Assembly (NCBI GenBank): GCA_902779075.1
Contig: CACZAK010000028.1
Location: 1-31,693, forward strand
DNA from: an uncultured bacterium
GTDB taxonomy: Bacteria; Verrucomicrobiota; Kiritimatiellia; RFP12; UBA1067
DNA length: 31,693 bases
Direction of reading: 5' to 3'
The position numbers and the translations under genes are program-made. How positions within the stretch are numbered: position 1 is the first letter of the stretch; each line of letters starts with the position of its first letter. Below the pieces are notes generated by a model. The model did not search any database, was not told where the DNA came from, and saw nothing but the letters and a program-made list of their open reading frames with translations. Below are positions 7,201-16,562 of the stretch, one piece after another.

Positions 7201-10200
7201 CTCGCAAAAGGGCGTCCTGCGCGTGCGCGTGGCGAACGCGGGCGCGGATGCGCGCGTCCACGTGTTCGCCGCACGCACGATGCGCGACGTGCGCGAGGGG
7301 CCGTCCCCGTTCGCGTCGCTGGCACTCCAGCTGGACAATCCGGCGATGCGCGTCTGGAAGTGGGGCGATACGAGAAGCCGCTATGTGTCGGGACGCGACC
7401 TCGGCGACAAGCTCCGTTACATTCTTGACCGCCGTCAGGAGCCGGGCCGCACGGGCAACATGCTCCAGCGTCCGTCGCTCATCCTCAATCCGTGGACCAC
7501 GACCGAAACGAGCACGGACGAGATTCGCCAGAAGGCCGGCGAGGAGTGGGCGGACGGCGCCGCACCGGAGGCGGCCGAGAACGACACGCCCGCCGCTACC
7601 GGGGCCGCATTTGGTGATTCAGGTTCACGATGGGCGTTCGTCTGCCGCGATTTCCTGCCGAATCCGATGGCCGTGTTCGCGAACCTGAAACCCGGTGAGG
7701 ACGGCCTTGTCGAGGTCGATCTCTCGAAGGCGGCGGGGATGCAGGACGTCTCGGTGGTCGTCACCGACGGGCGCGCAATCGACGAGGTTGCGCTTGCGGG
7801 GGCGCTCGTGCCGTTTGCGCCGCTCGACCTGCGCGTGAAGAGGGGTTCCGACGCGCTCGCCGACTCCGGGTACGCGAAGGGCTATGCGACCGTGGGCGAA
7901 CTTTACCAGCTCCTTCTCTCGCTCGACACGAGCGGACGCGGCGCGTTCGCCGAATTCGGCTTCCTTGCGGATTGGGGACGGAAGGGCGACGAGGAGAAGC
8001 GCGAACTGTACGGCAAGTACGCCTCGCACGAACTTGACCTCTTCATCCACGAGAAGGACCGCGCCTTCTTCGACGCGGTTGTCGCGCCAAACCTCAGGAA
8101 CAAGCGCCTCAAGGATTTCATGGACCAGTGGCTCCTCGGCGAGGACGTGTCCGGCTACGCGGCGCCGGGACGCTTGCAGGACCTCAACGCGCTGGAGCAG
8201 TGTCTGCTGGCGCGGCGCGTGAAGTCCGTTGCGCCGGTCGTCGCGCGGAACTTCGCGGACTGGTGCGATGCGAATCCGGTCAATCCCGACGAGGACGACC
8301 GGCGCATGTCGATTGCCCTTGCGGAGATGGAAAGGGAAGTCGAGCTGAATGAAATGGAATCCAATCAGGAGACCAAGCGCCACAGGGCGGCACTTTCCAA
8401 AAACGAACCTTGGAATGACAAGGGCTGGACAAGACAGGACAATTTGTACCAGCTGCGTGGCGCGAAGCCACTGGCGGCACGGGGAGGGATGGTGGCGGAC
8501 GTCCAGTCCGCCTGGTCGAACCAGCGGGCGTATGCACCGGCTGCTGCTGCACCTCAGATGGAGGGCAGGGCGATGAGGTCGGCGAAGGCGTATGGCGCGA
8601 GTGGCAAGGCGAAGAACCGCCAGGCGGAGGTCGAGCGTCGGCAGAACCGTCAGTTCTGGCGTCCGCCGGAGCGCACGAAGGAATGGGTTGAGTCGTACTG
8701 GTATAGGCGTCGTCACGCCGCCGACACGCTTTCGCTCGCGAAAGCCAACCGTTTCTGGCGGGACTACGCGGCGGCGGTCGTGGCGGGGAAGGATGACGCG
8801 TTCAGGACGACGTCCGTCATCGACGCCGCAAGTACCCTCACGGACAAGATCGCCGTGCTTGCGCTCACGGACCTCGGCTTCGAGGCGGGGGACGGAAAGG
8901 AGATCGTGTTCTCGCGCGGCGGGGTGAAGGACGGCGGCCGCGACGTGGTGCGCGTGGAGCGGCACTTCTTCGACGTAATGGAGAAGAACGAGGATGGGTC
9001 GCTGAAGGAGGAGTCTGAAGAATTTGTGCGTGGCAAGGTTTACAGCATTGAGACGATCGCCATGAACCCGACCGCGAAGAGGCGGCGCGTGCGCGTCGTT
9101 TCGCAGCTCCCCGAAGGCGCGTTCCCGCTGGAGAGGGGTTTTATGTCCGAGGACCAGTCCATCGTGCTGGAGCCGTACGGCATGGCGCGGATTCCCGACC
9201 AGAAGTTCTACTTCCCGCTCGCCGAGGACGGAATCGGCAAGGCCGTGCCCGTCGTCGCCGTGGAGCGCGGCGAGCGTACCGGCGCGAGCGGCGCATTCGC
9301 CTGCAACGTCGTCGCGGAGTCGGCGAAACGCGACACGACGAGCTGGCGGTACGTCTCGCAGAAGGCGACGAAGGGAGAGGTGCTGGAGTACCTGAAAACG
9401 AAGAACCTCACGAACGTCGATCTCTCGAAGACGGGCTGGCGGTTCATCGACGGGGAGTTTGCGAAGAAGGCGCTGGAGGTCCTCGACGGGCGCGGCGTCT
9501 ATTGTCAGGGACTGTGGCTTGCGGGGCTCGACTGGAAAGACGCGTTCGACGCCGGAAGGGTGCGCGAGGTCCTGTCGCGGCGCGAGAACAGGAGGCGTCT
9601 TGCGCCGAAGCTCGGTCCGGCGTTCAGGTCGTCCCTCGTGGAGATCGTCCCGGAGGTCGACGACGTGTTCGAACACCGCGAGTACTGGCCGGTCATCAAC
9701 GCGCGCGCCCACGCCAAGGGCGGTGCCGCGACCATTGCGAACAAGACGCTCGCGAAGACGTACAGGGAGTTCCTCGACACGCTTGCCGCGAAGCGGACGC
9801 CTGCGGCGGGCGACAGGCTCCTCGCGGCCGTGTACCTCGTGGCGCAGGATCGGATTTCCGAGGCCGAGAAGCAGGTTGCGGCGGTCGATGCCGCCGACGT
9901 CGAGACGAAGATGCAGCTCGACTACATGAAGGCGTACCTCGCGTTCTCGCGCGGCGACGCGGCGGGCGGGCGCGCGTTCGCGGAGAAGTGGGCCGACGCG
10001 GCGGCGACGCCGCTCTGGCGCGGCCGGTTCCGCGACGTGGTGGCGCAGGCGGACGAAATCGCCGCTGGCGAAGAGGCGTCCTCCGCGCCGGGCGACCAGG
10101 CCGCCTCCGCGCCGACGCTCGCGCTGAAGGCCGAGTCGAAGGACGGCGCGGTGGAGGGCGTGATCGTGACGGCGCGCAACCTCGCGTCCTGCACGCTGAA

Positions 10201-10705
10201 GGCGTATCCCGTGGACGTGGAGATCGGCTTCTCGAAGAATCCGTTCGGCGCGGACCTGGCAGTTTCGGGCGGCGTGCTCGGGATGAAGCCGGCGTGGACC
10301 GAGGAGGTGCGGTTCACGGACGGACGCGAGGCGCGCGTCGCGCTGCCGAAGACGCTCCTGCGCACGAACCTCGTGCTCGTGGCGTCCGGTGCGGACGGAC
10401 GGGCCGAGGACCGCCTCGCGCTGACGTCCGGCGGCCTGGACGTGCAGGTCTCGCGCGAGACACGTCAGCTGCGCGTGAGGGACAGGAAGGGCAAGCCGGT
10501 TGCGGGCGCGTACGTGAAGGTGTACGCGAAAGACGCTTCCGGGCATCAGATTCAGTTCCACAAGGACGGCTACACCGACCTGCGCGGCGCGTTCGACTAC
10601 GCGAGCATCTCGACCGATTCCGACTTCAAGCCCGCCGAGTTCGCGATTCTCGTGCTGCCGAAAGCCCTCGGCGCATCCGTCCAGCGCGTCGCCGCCAACA
10701 GATGA
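4289..10705 (+). CDS. Very large exported alpha-2-macroglobulin-like protein
   Basis: The 2138-residue product begins with a signal peptide ([13 protein letters not shown]), so it acts in the periplasm or at the cell surface. After a helical N-terminal third come beta-sandwich segments of the macroglobulin type. One starts near residue 437 ([12 protein letters not shown]), followed by a run that includes [17 protein letters not shown] and [11 protein letters not shown] disordered Ala- and Arg-rich linker lies near 1360-1455, then [13 protein letters not shown] near 1465, a helical repeat region near 1845-1905, and a C-terminal carboxypeptidase-regulatory-like segment ([17 protein letters not shown]) near 2090. 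I see no thioester motif (GCGEQ) and no penicillin-binding partner gene, so it is unlikely to be a classical protease trap. I believe it belongs to a family of large proteins common in PVC bacteria, but its function is unknown to me. The ATG at 4289 is chosen over an in-frame ATG at 4235 because AAAGGA lies nine bases upstream and the signal peptide begins there. Confidence 0.75.
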   Translation: MKREPIQAVAAALALAALPLALCALNLSDKSDIRFAEAYAFSTNRAALIATLPPESKAWFTYSILDAQTEGRLADADALLNKWDALRTTGSRGWDNASFTALRDRQDFLCYDHDSAAGKDAIWRLKRALGDAGIKSGLPVRESEIQPNTYPSELDQDQIAFAKLWRHSPYMDRATRLPEKFRFIAFLEDSACTNAAINELVAREDFLPDTPGMFDHLLAYLKAGEGEDAERRRSVAAGRFANLTLAQLDALAKALKDNPRWSLTGGPTYRNGHPVHNSSSRAFIDAVFAKLVPGADDDATDFTVREKILKRRLAFAESLGESVRKERLLTEQKSLLALYSEYGLESENVDLFWTYLTTYGSGHAMSGDDLIGKYLCACRQVARPRQGQHPSDFHGYVDCRFSNATIAEYDLVSGKPPAEVDVGALSPEKYKEIQERVELNWARSNPRRFASGDAVSLAIDVKNVPKMRVAVFELDAAAACREAKGEVAADIDLDCAVPTHVRTIDYTTPSVLRHRETLEFPELKEPGLYVVECSGQGVASRALVRKGRLRATERRDAAGHVFAVLDEEGRIVKGAKLWLGETVFKADESGEISVPFATTDREACKKTALIEAGRLATTVAFNHVTESYSLALGVVLPPEALVAGREATALIRPVLKTSGVQSTLKIIEKPVLSVTFSDVRGRETVKKFPGFELRDDAESVCRFKVPANLSVVDFRLEGTVKRASGGDDERVVATWSCPVNSIAGTTIVEQLFLRRTSEGYFLECRGRTGEPLPHRAMTIGFHHRVVHEENSQLWRWVTLQCDGNGVVKLGPLVDIDRIKLGKYYIGERTTGHFEGYEWKLDCGVKWPYGTKTIASAEGETIELPVRGLFDGAWPGADKMENRVSLLAVSKDGSYTADCIGACSYSNGVLRIAGLLAGDYRLTFRTENIPTVKIAVVRTGEGVGEGGVVAGAARAVTDTGAPNTLRIESADVSQKGVLRVRVANAGADARVHVFAARTMRDVREGPSPFASLALQLDNPAMRVWKWGDTRSRYVSGRDLGDKLRYILDRRQEPGRTGNMLQRPSLILNPWTTTETSTDEIRQKAGEEWADGAAPEAAENDTPAATGAAFGDSGSRWAFVCRDFLPNPMAVFANLKPGEDGLVEVDLSKAAGMQDVSVVVTDGRAIDEVALAGALVPFAPLDLRVKRGSDALADSGYAKGYATVGELYQLLLSLDTSGRGAFAEFGFLADWGRKGDEEKRELYGKYASHELDLFIHEKDRAFFDAVVAPNLRNKRLKDFMDQWLLGEDVSGYAAPGRLQDLNALEQCLLARRVKSVAPVVARNFADWCDANPVNPDEDDRRMSIALAEMEREVELNEMESNQETKRHRAALSKNEPWNDKGWTRQDNLYQLRGAKPLAARGGMVADVQSAWSNQRAYAPAAAAPQMEGRAMRSAKAYGASGKAKNRQAEVERRQNRQFWRPPERTKEWVESYWYRRRHAADTLSLAKANRFWRDYAAAVVAGKDDAFRTTSVIDAASTLTDKIAVLALTDLGFEAGDGKEIVFSRGGVKDGGRDVVRVERHFFDVMEKNEDGSLKEESEEFVRGKVYSIETIAMNPTAKRRRVRVVSQLPEGAFPLERGFMSEDQSIVLEPYGMARIPDQKFYFPLAEDGIGKAVPVVAVERGERTGASGAFACNVVAESAKRDTTSWRYVSQKATKGEVLEYLKTKNLTNVDLSKTGWRFIDGEFAKKALEVLDGRGVYCQGLWLAGLDWKDAFDAGRVREVLSRRENRRRLAPKLGPAFRSSLVEIVPEVDDVFEHREYWPVINARAHAKGGAATIANKTLAKTYREFLDTLAAKRTPAAGDRLLAAVYLVAQDRISEAEKQVAAVDAADVETKMQLDYMKAYLAFSRGDAAGGRAFAEKWADAAATPLWRGRFRDVVAQADEIAAGEEASSAPGDQAASAPTLALKAESKDGAVEGVIVTARNLASCTLKAYPVDVEIGFSKNPFGADLAVSGGVLGMKPAWTEEVRFTDGREARVALPKTLLRTNLVLVASGADGRAEDRLALTSGGLDVQVSRETRQLRVRDRKGKPVAGAYVKVYAKDASGHQIQFHKDGYTDLRGAFDYASISTDSDFKPAEFAILVLPKALGASVQRVAANR

Positions 10706-10760
10706 CAATCCCCGATGTGCTAACCACAAAGCACGAGTCACGAACCACTCATAATTGTGC

Positions 10761-10766
10761 TATACT
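10761..10766 (+). promoter_or_regulatory. Extended -10 promoter of the cyclophilin gene
   Basis: TGC followed by TATACT in the 89-base gap after the large exported protein. No -35 is evident. The leader would be about 22 bases and carries AAGGAG at 10782-10787. Confidence 0.65.
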
Positions 10767-10794
10767 ATTTGCGTTCCCCAGAAGGAGAAGAGAC

Positions 10795-11331
10795 ATGAAG
10801 AAAGCGACAATTGAGACGAGCATGGGTTCGATCACGGTCGAACTCGACGACGCGAAGGCGCCGGTCACCGTGAAGAATTTCCTCGACTACGCGAAGAGCG
10901 GCCACTACGACGGCACGATCTTCCACCGCGTGATCGACGGGTTCATGATCCAGGGCGGCGGCTTCACGAAGGCGATGGACCAGAAGCCCACGAAGGCCCC
11001 CATCAAGAACGAGGCGGCAAACGGCCTCACCAACAAGCGCGGCACGATCGCCATGGCGCGCACGATGGTGGTCGACTCCGCCACGAGCCAGTTCTTCATC
11101 AATCTCGTCGACAACGACTTCCTCAACTTCCGCGCGCCCACGCCGCAGCACTACGGCTACGCCGTGTTCGGCAAGGTCACGGACGGCATGGACGTAGTCG
11201 ACAAGATCGCGAAGGTGAAGACCGGCTTCGCCGGTCCCCACCAGAACGTGCCCGAGGAACCCATCGTCATCAAGAAGGTCCACGTGGCGGCGGAACCGGC
11301 CGCGACAAGCGCGGCCGCTCCCGCGAAGTGA
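10795..11331 (+). CDS. Peptidyl-prolyl cis-trans isomerase, cyclophilin type
   Basis: A cytoplasmic cyclophilin of 178 residues that catalyses proline isomerisation during protein folding. Family hallmarks are clear: [12 protein letters not shown] near the start, [14 protein letters not shown] around residues 43-56 with the catalytic Arg of FHRV, the SATSQFFIN segment, and the [17 protein letters not shown] block. There is no signal peptide. The usual cyclophilin end, PIVIKKVHV, is followed by an extra Ala-rich tail ([14 protein letters not shown]) that is encoded by a copy of the dispersed palindromic repeat. The start is fixed by AAGGAG seven bases upstream and the family's usual N-terminus. 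It is probably PpiB-like. Confidence 0.93.
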   Translation: MKKATIETSMGSITVELDDAKAPVTVKNFLDYAKSGHYDGTIFHRVIDGFMIQGGGFTKAMDQKPTKAPIKNEAANGLTNKRGTIAMARTMVVDSATSQFFINLVDNDFLNFRAPTPQHYGYAVFGKVTDGMDVVDKIAKVKTGFAGPHQNVPEEPIVIKKVHVAAEPAATSAAAPAK

Positions 11332-11373
11332 ACGTACCGGCTGCGACAAGCGCGGCCCTCCCGCTGAAGTGAA
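11296..11373 (+). repeat. Tandem pair of the ACAAG-loop palindromic repeat, copies B and C
   Basis: Two 37-base units (11296-11332 and 11337-11373) are separated by four bases and differ at only a few positions. Each has the arms GGCCGCG or GGCTGCG, the loop ACAAG, CGCGGCC, then CTCCCGC and GAAGTGAA. Copy B forms an 8-base perfect stem (11297-11304 with 11310-11317). Copy B encodes the cyclophilin tail and its stop codon; the equivalent GTG in copy C is the first possible start of the helicase gene. Copy A at 3873-3897 is in the opposite orientation. Confidence 0.75.
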
Positions 11374-13561
11374 TAATGTGCCCGAAGAGTTGACTACCGT
11401 CGACGGGACGGTGAAGAGCATCGTCTTCCGCAATGACGAGAACGGCTTCACCATCCTGCACGTCACGCTTGCAGACGACGGGCGCTTCCGTCTTGCCCAG
11501 CGCGAGGTGACGGTGCTCGGCACCTGCGCGGCGGCATGGGAAGGGGAGGAACTGCACGCCACGGGACAATGGGTGAACGACCCCGTGCGCGGACGCCAGT
11601 TCAAGGCGAAGAGCATTTCCTGCATCCCGCCGAAGTCCACCGAGGGCGTCCGCCGCTACCTTGCGAGCGGGCTCATCTACGGCATCGGCCCCGTGCTCGC
11701 GAACCGCATCGTGGATAAGTTCGGTGCCGACACGATGGATGTGTTGGAGCATCACTCCGGCCGTCTTCGCGAAATCCCCAAGCTCGGTCCGAAGAAGATC
11801 GAGAAGATCCGCGAGGCGTGGCGGGAGGCACGCGGCACGCGCGAGCTGATGATCTTTACGCAGACATACGGCATCTCCGTGGCGCAGACCACCAAGATTT
11901 ACCGGCGCTACGGTCCCGACTCCATCGCCGTCATTAAGGCCGATCCCTACCGTCTCAGCCGCGACATTTGGGGAATCGGCTTCACGACGGCCGACCGCAT
12001 CGCGCGGGCGGTGGGCATGCCGCACGACTCGCCCCTGCGCGCGCGCGCCTCGATCGTCCACACGCTCCAGACGGAGGCGGACGAGGCGGGCCACTGCTGG
12101 ACATCCGAGCCTGACCTGCTCCTCCACGCACAGGAGCTCGTGGGCATCTCCGTGGAGAAACTCGCCGAGGCGCTCGCCGCCGAAGTCGACGCGGGACGCG
12201 TCGTGCGCGAGGACGGACGCATCTTCATGAAGGATCTCTTCTTCGCCGAAAACCGCGTGGCGGCGAAGCTGCGTCAGTTGCTCGACGCGCCGCAGTCCTT
12301 CGGCGAAATCGACCCCGAGCGGGCCATCAAGTGGTGGGAACAGAAGACCGGCTTCACGCTCGCTCCCGCGCAGCTCAACGCGGTGCGTCTCGCGCTACGG
12401 TCGAAGGTGTGCATCGTGACGGGCGGACCCGGCGTGGGCAAGACCACGATCATCCGCGCGCTCGTGGAAATCTACGGCGCGCGCCGCGTGGGCGGCAAGC
12501 CCGTGATCAAGGTTCTCCTCTCCGCGCCCACCGGACGCGCCGCGAAGCGCATGACGGAATCGACCGGCGCGCCCGCGGTGACGGTGCACCGCCTCCTCAA
12601 GTACAATCCGCAGACGAACGAGTTCACGTACAACGCGGACAATCCCGTGTCCGGCGACGTGTTTGTGTTTGACGAGACGTCGATGGTGGATATCAAGCTC
12701 ATGGATGACCTCCTCGCGGCGCTGCCCGCGCACGCGACGCTCATCCTCGTGGGCGACACGGACCAGCTCCCCTCCGTCGGTCCCGGCAACGTGCTGCACG
12801 ACCTCATTGCCTCCGGCGCGATCCCCGCCGCGCGCCTCACGGAGATATTCCGCCAAGACAGCTCCGGCCTCATTGTCCGCAACGCCCACCACGTGAACGC
12901 GGGCGAGCCGTTTGAGACGAGTACGGCGGGCGAGAGCGACTTCTACTTCATCCAGCAGGAAGACCCACAGAAGGCGCTCGCCTACGCGCTCGACTTCATG
13001 GTCACGCGCATCCCGCGCAAGTTCCGCATGGAGCCGCTGCAGGACGTGCAGGTACTCACGCCCATGCGCAAGAACCTCCTCGGCGCGGAGAACCTCAACG
13101 CTGTCGTGCAGGAGCGTCTGAACGGAACGGGTCCGTCTCTCCAGCGCGGCGGCACGGTCTTCCGCGCGGGCGACCGCGTGATGCAGCTGCGGAACAACTA
13201 CGACAAGGACGTCTACAACGGCGACATCGGCTTCGTGAAGGCGGTCGACGCGGAGAGCCGTTCGCTCGTGGTGCTGTTCGACGGGCGTCCCGTGGAGTAC
13301 GGACGCGGCGACCTCGACGAACTCGTGCTCGCGTACGCGACGACGATCCACAAGTCGCAGGGAAGCGAGTACCCCGCCGTAATCCTGCTCCTCCACCGCC
13401 AGCATTACATGATGCTCGAGCGCAACCTGCTCTACACGGCGATCACGCGCGGAAAGAAGCTCGTCTTGGTGATTGGCTCCGCATGGGCGGTCAAGAAAGC
13501 AATTGAAACCAACACCGTGCGCGAGCGTCGCACGACCCTCGCTGAACGACTCAAGCTCTGA
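11369..13561 (+). CDS. recD2: RecD2-type ATP-dependent DNA helicase
   Basis: A superfamily 1B 5'-3' DNA helicase of 730 residues, of the stand-alone RecD2 (YrrC) type found in bacteria with no need of RecBC. The N-terminus has an OB-like segment (VDGTVKSIVFRNDENGF) and helix-hairpin-helix repeats (GIGPVLANRIV, then PKLGPKKIEKI). The motor has Walker A TGGPGVGKTT near residues 350-359, Walker B VFVFDETS near 430, GDTDQLPSVGPG, and the C-terminal ATTIHKSQGSEY motif near 657. Its role would be in DNA repair and recombination. The GTG at 11369 lies in the tail of a palindromic repeat and has no clear ribosome binding site; the GTG at 11378 is an equally good start. It follows the cyclophilin gene by 37 bases and has no promoter of its own that I can see. 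Confidence 0.92.
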   Translation: MNNVPEELTTVDGTVKSIVFRNDENGFTILHVTLADDGRFRLAQREVTVLGTCAAAWEGEELHATGQWVNDPVRGRQFKAKSISCIPPKSTEGVRRYLASGLIYGIGPVLANRIVDKFGADTMDVLEHHSGRLREIPKLGPKKIEKIREAWREARGTRELMIFTQTYGISVAQTTKIYRRYGPDSIAVIKADPYRLSRDIWGIGFTTADRIARAVGMPHDSPLRARASIVHTLQTEADEAGHCWTSEPDLLLHAQELVGISVEKLAEALAAEVDAGRVVREDGRIFMKDLFFAENRVAAKLRQLLDAPQSFGEIDPERAIKWWEQKTGFTLAPAQLNAVRLALRSKVCIVTGGPGVGKTTIIRALVEIYGARRVGGKPVIKVLLSAPTGRAAKRMTESTGAPAVTVHRLLKYNPQTNEFTYNADNPVSGDVFVFDETSMVDIKLMDDLLAALPAHATLILVGDTDQLPSVGPGNVLHDLIASGAIPAARLTEIFRQDSSGLIVRNAHHVNAGEPFETSTAGESDFYFIQQEDPQKALAYALDFMVTRIPRKFRMEPLQDVQVLTPMRKNLLGAENLNAVVQERLNGTGPSLQRGGTVFRAGDRVMQLRNNYDKDVYNGDIGFVKAVDAESRSLVVLFDGRPVEYGRGDLDELVLAYATTIHKSQGSEYPAVILLLHRQHYMMLERNLLYTAITRGKKLVLVIGSAWAVKKAIETNTVRERRTTLAERLKL

Positions 13562-13600
13562 TTCCCATAACCTCTGGCCGCCGGAATTCCGCAAATGTGA

Positions 13601-13606
13601 TATACT
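13601..13606 (+). promoter_or_regulatory. Extended -10 promoter giving a leaderless adk transcript
   Basis: TGA followed by TATACT, ending only ten bases before the adk ATG at 13617. Transcription should start 6-8 bases downstream, leaving a leader of about two to four bases. There is no ribosome binding site and no -35 hexamer. Confidence 0.65.
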
Positions 13607-13616
13607 ATTCGCCGCT

Positions 13617-14249
13617 ATGAACATTGTCATTCTGTTGGGAGCCCCGGGATCGGGGAAGGGTACGGTGGCGGGTGCGCTCGCCGCCGCGCATGATAACCTC
13701 AAGCACGTGTCGAGCGGCGACCTGCTGCGCGGCGCCGTCGCGAAGGGCACGGAGGCCGGCAAGCAGGCCAAGTCGTACATGGAGTCCGGCAACCTCGTGC
13801 CCGACGCCCTGATCGCCACGATGATCAAGGACGTGGTGGCTGAGACGACGGGCGACGTGACTATGCTGCTCGACGGTTTCCCGCGTAACCTCGCGCAGGC
13901 CGAGATCCTCGCCGAGATGGGCACGCCCGTGAAGAGCGCCGTCTTGATCGACGTGCCGGACGAGATCATCCAGGACCGCATTGCGGGCCGTCGGACGTGT
14001 CCGAAGTGCAAGGCCGGCTACCACGTGCGTAATCTGCCCCCGAAGGTCGAGGGCGTGTGCGACGTTTGCGGCGAGAAGCTCGTCGTGCGCAAGGACGACA
14101 ATCCCGAGACCGTCAAGGACCGTCTTGTCGTGTACCACCAGCAGACCGAGCCGCTTATCGCCTACTACAAGGACAAGGGCCTGCTCCGCACCGTGGATGG
14201 CACCACGGGCGTGGAGAACGTCGCCGCCGCGTTCCTCGCCGCGATGTAA
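13617..14249 (+). CDS. adk: Adenylate kinase
   Basis: The enzyme catalyses ATP + AMP to 2 ADP in the cytoplasm. The P-loop GAPGSGKGT is at residues 8-16, the AMP-binding SSGDLLR follows, and DGFPRN precedes the LID. The LID has the four-cysteine zinc form (CPKC, then CDVC), as in many Gram-positive and PVC enzymes. The length of 210 residues is typical. The frame is open upstream to 13473, but the ATG at 13617 gives the usual N-terminus (MNIVILLGAPG). No ribosome binding site precedes it, consistent with leaderless translation from the promoter just upstream. The gene is followed after four bases by map, the common adk-map order. Confidence 0.96.
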   Translation: MNIVILLGAPGSGKGTVAGALAAAHDNLKHVSSGDLLRGAVAKGTEAGKQAKSYMESGNLVPDALIATMIKDVVAETTGDVTMLLDGFPRNLAQAEILAEMGTPVKSAVLIDVPDEIIQDRIAGRRTCPKCKAGYHVRNLPPKVEGVCDVCGEKLVVRKDDNPETVKDRLVVYHQQTEPLIAYYKDKGLLRTVDGTTGVENVAAAFLAAM

Positions 14250-14253
14250 GGCC

Positions 14254-15024
14254 ATGAAAGTAGACATCAAGACGAAGGCCCAGATCGACCGCATGCGCGT
14301 GGCATGTCGCATGAGCGCCGAAATCCGCGACATCTGCGCGAAGGCGGTCGAGCCGGGCATGAGGACGTCGGAGATCGACGCGATCGTGCGCGGCTACTGT
14401 CTTCGCAACAACGTGAAGGCGAGCTTCTTCGGCTACGAGGGCTTCCCCGGCGCCCTGTGCGTGAGCGTGAACGAGGAAGTGATTCACGGCATCCCCGGCG
14501 ACCGGATGATCTTGCCCGGCGACCTCGTGAAGTGCGACGTGGGCATTCTCACGCAAGGCTACAACGGCGATACGAGCCGCACCGTGATGGTGGGCGTGAG
14601 CGACCCCGAGGTGATACGCCTAGTGGAGACAACGAAGAAGTGTCTCGCGGCCGGCATCGCCGCCGCGGGTCCGGGCGTACATCTCGGCGACGTCGGCTAC
14701 GCCATCCAGAAAGTGGCGGAGGACGCCGGCTTCGGCGTGGTGCGCGACTGGATCGGACACGGCGTGGGCCGCACCGTACACGAGGACCCCGAGGTGCCCA
14801 ACTACGGCAAGCCCGGCACGAAGCTCGTGCTGAAGCCCGGCATGACGATCGCCATCGAGCCGATGATCACGCTCACGAAGAAAGGCGCGAAGACGTATGT
14901 CGACCGCGACAACGGCTGGACCGTGATCACGGGCGACCACTGCATGGCCGCGCATTGGGAGCATACCGTGGCCATCACCGACGACGGCTGCGAGGTCCTC
15001 ACGCTCCCGGCCGACTACCCCTAA
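14254..15024 (+). CDS. map: Methionine aminopeptidase, type I
   Basis: This enzyme removes the initiator methionine from nascent proteins. All five metal ligands are visible: Asp in KCDVG, Asp in NGDTSRT, His in GHGVGR, Glu in IAIEPM and Glu in WEHTVAI. The substrate-pocket segment SVNEEVIHGIPG is intact. At 256 residues without an N-terminal zinc finger it is the short type Ia form. It starts four bases after adk, so the two are surely cotranscribed. AAGG at 14248-14251 is very close to the ATG, so translation probably depends on adk. Confidence 0.96.
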   Translation: MKVDIKTKAQIDRMRVACRMSAEIRDICAKAVEPGMRTSEIDAIVRGYCLRNNVKASFFGYEGFPGALCVSVNEEVIHGIPGDRMILPGDLVKCDVGILTQGYNGDTSRTVMVGVSDPEVIRLVETTKKCLAAGIAAAGPGVHLGDVGYAIQKVAEDAGFGVVRDWIGHGVGRTVHEDPEVPNYGKPGTKLVLKPGMTIAIEPMITLTKKGAKTYVDRDNGWTVITGDHCMAAHWEHTVAITDDGCEVLTLPADYP

Positions 15025-15032
15025 CGCACTTT

Positions 15033-15095
15033 CCCCGGCGGATGGACCCGAAGGCGCCAAAGGTCGAACGGTGACTGATTGTCCGTCCGTCGGGG
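15033..15095. repeat. Imperfect inverted repeat between map and dus
   Basis: CCCCGGCGGATGGA (15033-15046) matches the complement of TCCGTCCGTCGGGG (15082-15095) at 12 of 14 positions, with 35 bases between. It fills most of the 96-base gap before the dihydrouridine synthase gene. No T-run follows, so it is more likely a leader structure or a decayed repeat than a terminator. Confidence 0.45.
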
Positions 15096-15120
15096 ATTTC
15101 CATTGAGAGGAATTGTCGTT

Positions 15121-16002
15121 GTGTGCAAGTTGTGGCTGGCGCCGTTACGCGGTGTGACGATCCGCGCGTTCCGCGAGGTATTCGCGGAGGCGATCCGTGA
15201 GGCCGGGTTCGTGGGTGCGTTCGCGCCGTTCATCCCTGCCAACCCCGGCATCCGCGTGTGCGACCGCCTTCTTGCCGACCTTAAGCCTTTCCCGCGCGAT
15301 GTACAGTCCACGCTGTCGCTCGTCCCGCAGGTCATCACGAAGCATCCCGACGCGATGCGCACGCTTCTGCGCGCGTTCCGCGAACGGGGTTTCGACCGCG
15401 CAGACCTCAACGCGGGGTGTCCGTTCCCGATGATCGTGCGGCGCGGACGCGGCTCTGGTCTCCTGCGCACGCCGGACTTGCTCGAGGCGCTGCTCGCGGC
15501 GGGGTGCGAGGAGATGGGGCCGGGAAAGTTCTCGCTTAAGGTGCGCCTCGGGGTGGAGTCGCCGGATGATCTTCGCGCGCTTCTGCCGCGTATCAACCGC
15601 TATCCGCTCGCCGCGCTTACGGTACACGCGCGCACGGCGCGGCAGATGTACGATGGCGAAGTGGACCGAGCGCGCTTCGCCGAAATTCTCGCAGAATCTG
15701 CCAATCCCGTGATCTACAACGGAGACGCGGAGCTGGACCGTCTGGGTGATTTGCCTGACGGCGTGGCTGGCGTGATGGTGGGGCGTGCGTTCGTGCGGGC
15801 GCTTGGCGCGCGCGCCGACGCGGACGCCCTGCTGCGCGCGTACGTCGCGAGGTCCCGGGAGGAACTGTGCGGCGACGTGCCGGTGCTTGGACGGATGAAG
15901 GAACTTGTCTCCTACTGGTGCGCCGTGCCGCGTTGGCGTCGTCTCTGGTCCGTGGTTAAGCTCTGCCGCACGGTTGACGAGTTGCTTTCGCTGGTGAACT
16001 AA
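15121..16002 (+). CDS. tRNA-dihydrouridine synthase
   Basis: A flavoprotein that reduces uridine to dihydrouridine in the D-loop of tRNA. Family motifs appear in order: APLRGVT near the N-terminus (usually APM-GVTD), NAGCPFP with the catalytic Cys, the GRGSGLL phosphate loop, VHARTARQMYDG, VIYNGD and GVMVGRAFV for flavin phosphate. At about 293 residues it is slightly shorter than E. coli Dus proteins and appears complete. The GTG at 15121 is chosen because GAGAGGA lies nine bases upstream and the barrel begins immediately; an earlier TTG at 15079 would add an unlikely N-terminus. I cannot assign it to DusA, DusB or DusC. Confidence 0.9.
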   Translation: MCKLWLAPLRGVTIRAFREVFAEAIREAGFVGAFAPFIPANPGIRVCDRLLADLKPFPRDVQSTLSLVPQVITKHPDAMRTLLRAFRERGFDRADLNAGCPFPMIVRRGRGSGLLRTPDLLEALLAAGCEEMGPGKFSLKVRLGVESPDDLRALLPRINRYPLAALTVHARTARQMYDGEVDRARFAEILAESANPVIYNGDAELDRLGDLPDGVAGVMVGRAFVRALGARADADALLRAYVARSREELCGDVPVLGRMKELVSYWCAVPRWRRLWSVVKLCRTVDELLSLVN

Positions 16003-16029
16003 CATGCGGCACACGCATGTGAAATATGG

Positions 16030-16035
16030 TATACT
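16030..16035 (+). promoter_or_regulatory. Extended -10 promoter giving a leaderless pgpA transcript
   Basis: TGG followed by TATACT, ending seven bases before the GTG at 16043. The predicted transcription start falls on or within a base of that GTG. This is the main reason to prefer 16043 over the ATG at 16004. Confidence 0.55.
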
Positions 16036-16042
16036 GTGCCGC

Positions 16043-16540
16043 GTGAAGAAAGAAGATAGACTGAAGCTGTTTCTGGCGAGCGGGTTTTTCCTCGGTCTCG
16101 CCCCCATCGTGCCGGGCTCGTTCGGCGCGCTCACCGGGCTTGCGTGGCACCTTGCCGCAGTGTTTGCCGGGTGTGGCGACGAAGCCGTGCGGGCGTGGTG
16201 TTTTCTCGGCGCGTTGCTTTTTTCCGCAATTCACTATTGGCTTACGCCGTGGGCGCAGCGGCGGTGGAACAACCCCGATCCGCGGCACTTCGTGCTGGAC
16301 GAGGTCGTGGGCTACCTCTGCGTGCCGCTGTTCTGGGTCCTGCCCGACCGTCCGGCCTTTCCTGTATGGCAGCTCGCGATAGCGGGATTTGCGGTGTTCC
16401 GAATCCTTGATGCGATCAAGCTGCCGATTGCACGTTACATCGACCGCAACATCCACACGGCGTCGGGCGTCCTGTTCGACGACGTGGTCTCGGCCGCCTA
16501 CACGGCTGCGCTGATGACGGGGGTGGCGTGGTGCTGCTGA
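16043..16540 (+). CDS. pgpA: Phosphatidylglycerophosphatase A
   Basis: An inner-membrane phosphatase that converts phosphatidylglycerophosphate to phosphatidylglycerol. Motifs are GLAPIVPGSFG at the N-terminus, LDEVVGY with acidic metal ligands, FRILDAIKLP, and the C-terminal SGVLFDDVVSA. The hydrophobic profile fits four membrane segments in 165 residues, normal for the family. The ATG at 16004, one base after the dus stop, would add 13 residues and could be used by coupling. The strong -10 at 16030-16035 lies inside that extension, so I place the start at the GTG at 16043, making the mRNA leaderless. Confidence 0.9.
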   Translation: MKKEDRLKLFLASGFFLGLAPIVPGSFGALTGLAWHLAAVFAGCGDEAVRAWCFLGALLFSAIHYWLTPWAQRRWNNPDPRHFVLDEVVGYLCVPLFWVLPDRPAFPVWQLAIAGFAVFRILDAIKLPIARYIDRNIHTASGVLFDDVVSAAYTAALMTGVAWCC

Positions 16541-16562
16541 AATCCGACGCGGAGAAAAAGAA

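Noticed and set aside
7625..10741. Minus-strand open frame of over 1000 codons opposite the large exported protein
   Set aside because: Its translation is dominated by Arg, His, Leu and Val, as expected for the complement of GC-rich codons. It has no family motif and no promoter, and the plus strand has a clear signal peptide and conserved motifs.
9502..10794. Upstream extension of the cyclophilin reading frame into the large exported gene
   Set aside because: The extension is a shadow of the overlapping gene. The cyclophilin begins at 10795 with a ribosome binding site and the family N-terminus.
12395..14011. Minus-strand open frame across recD2 and adk
   Set aside because: It crosses two well-identified genes and shows no motif of its own.
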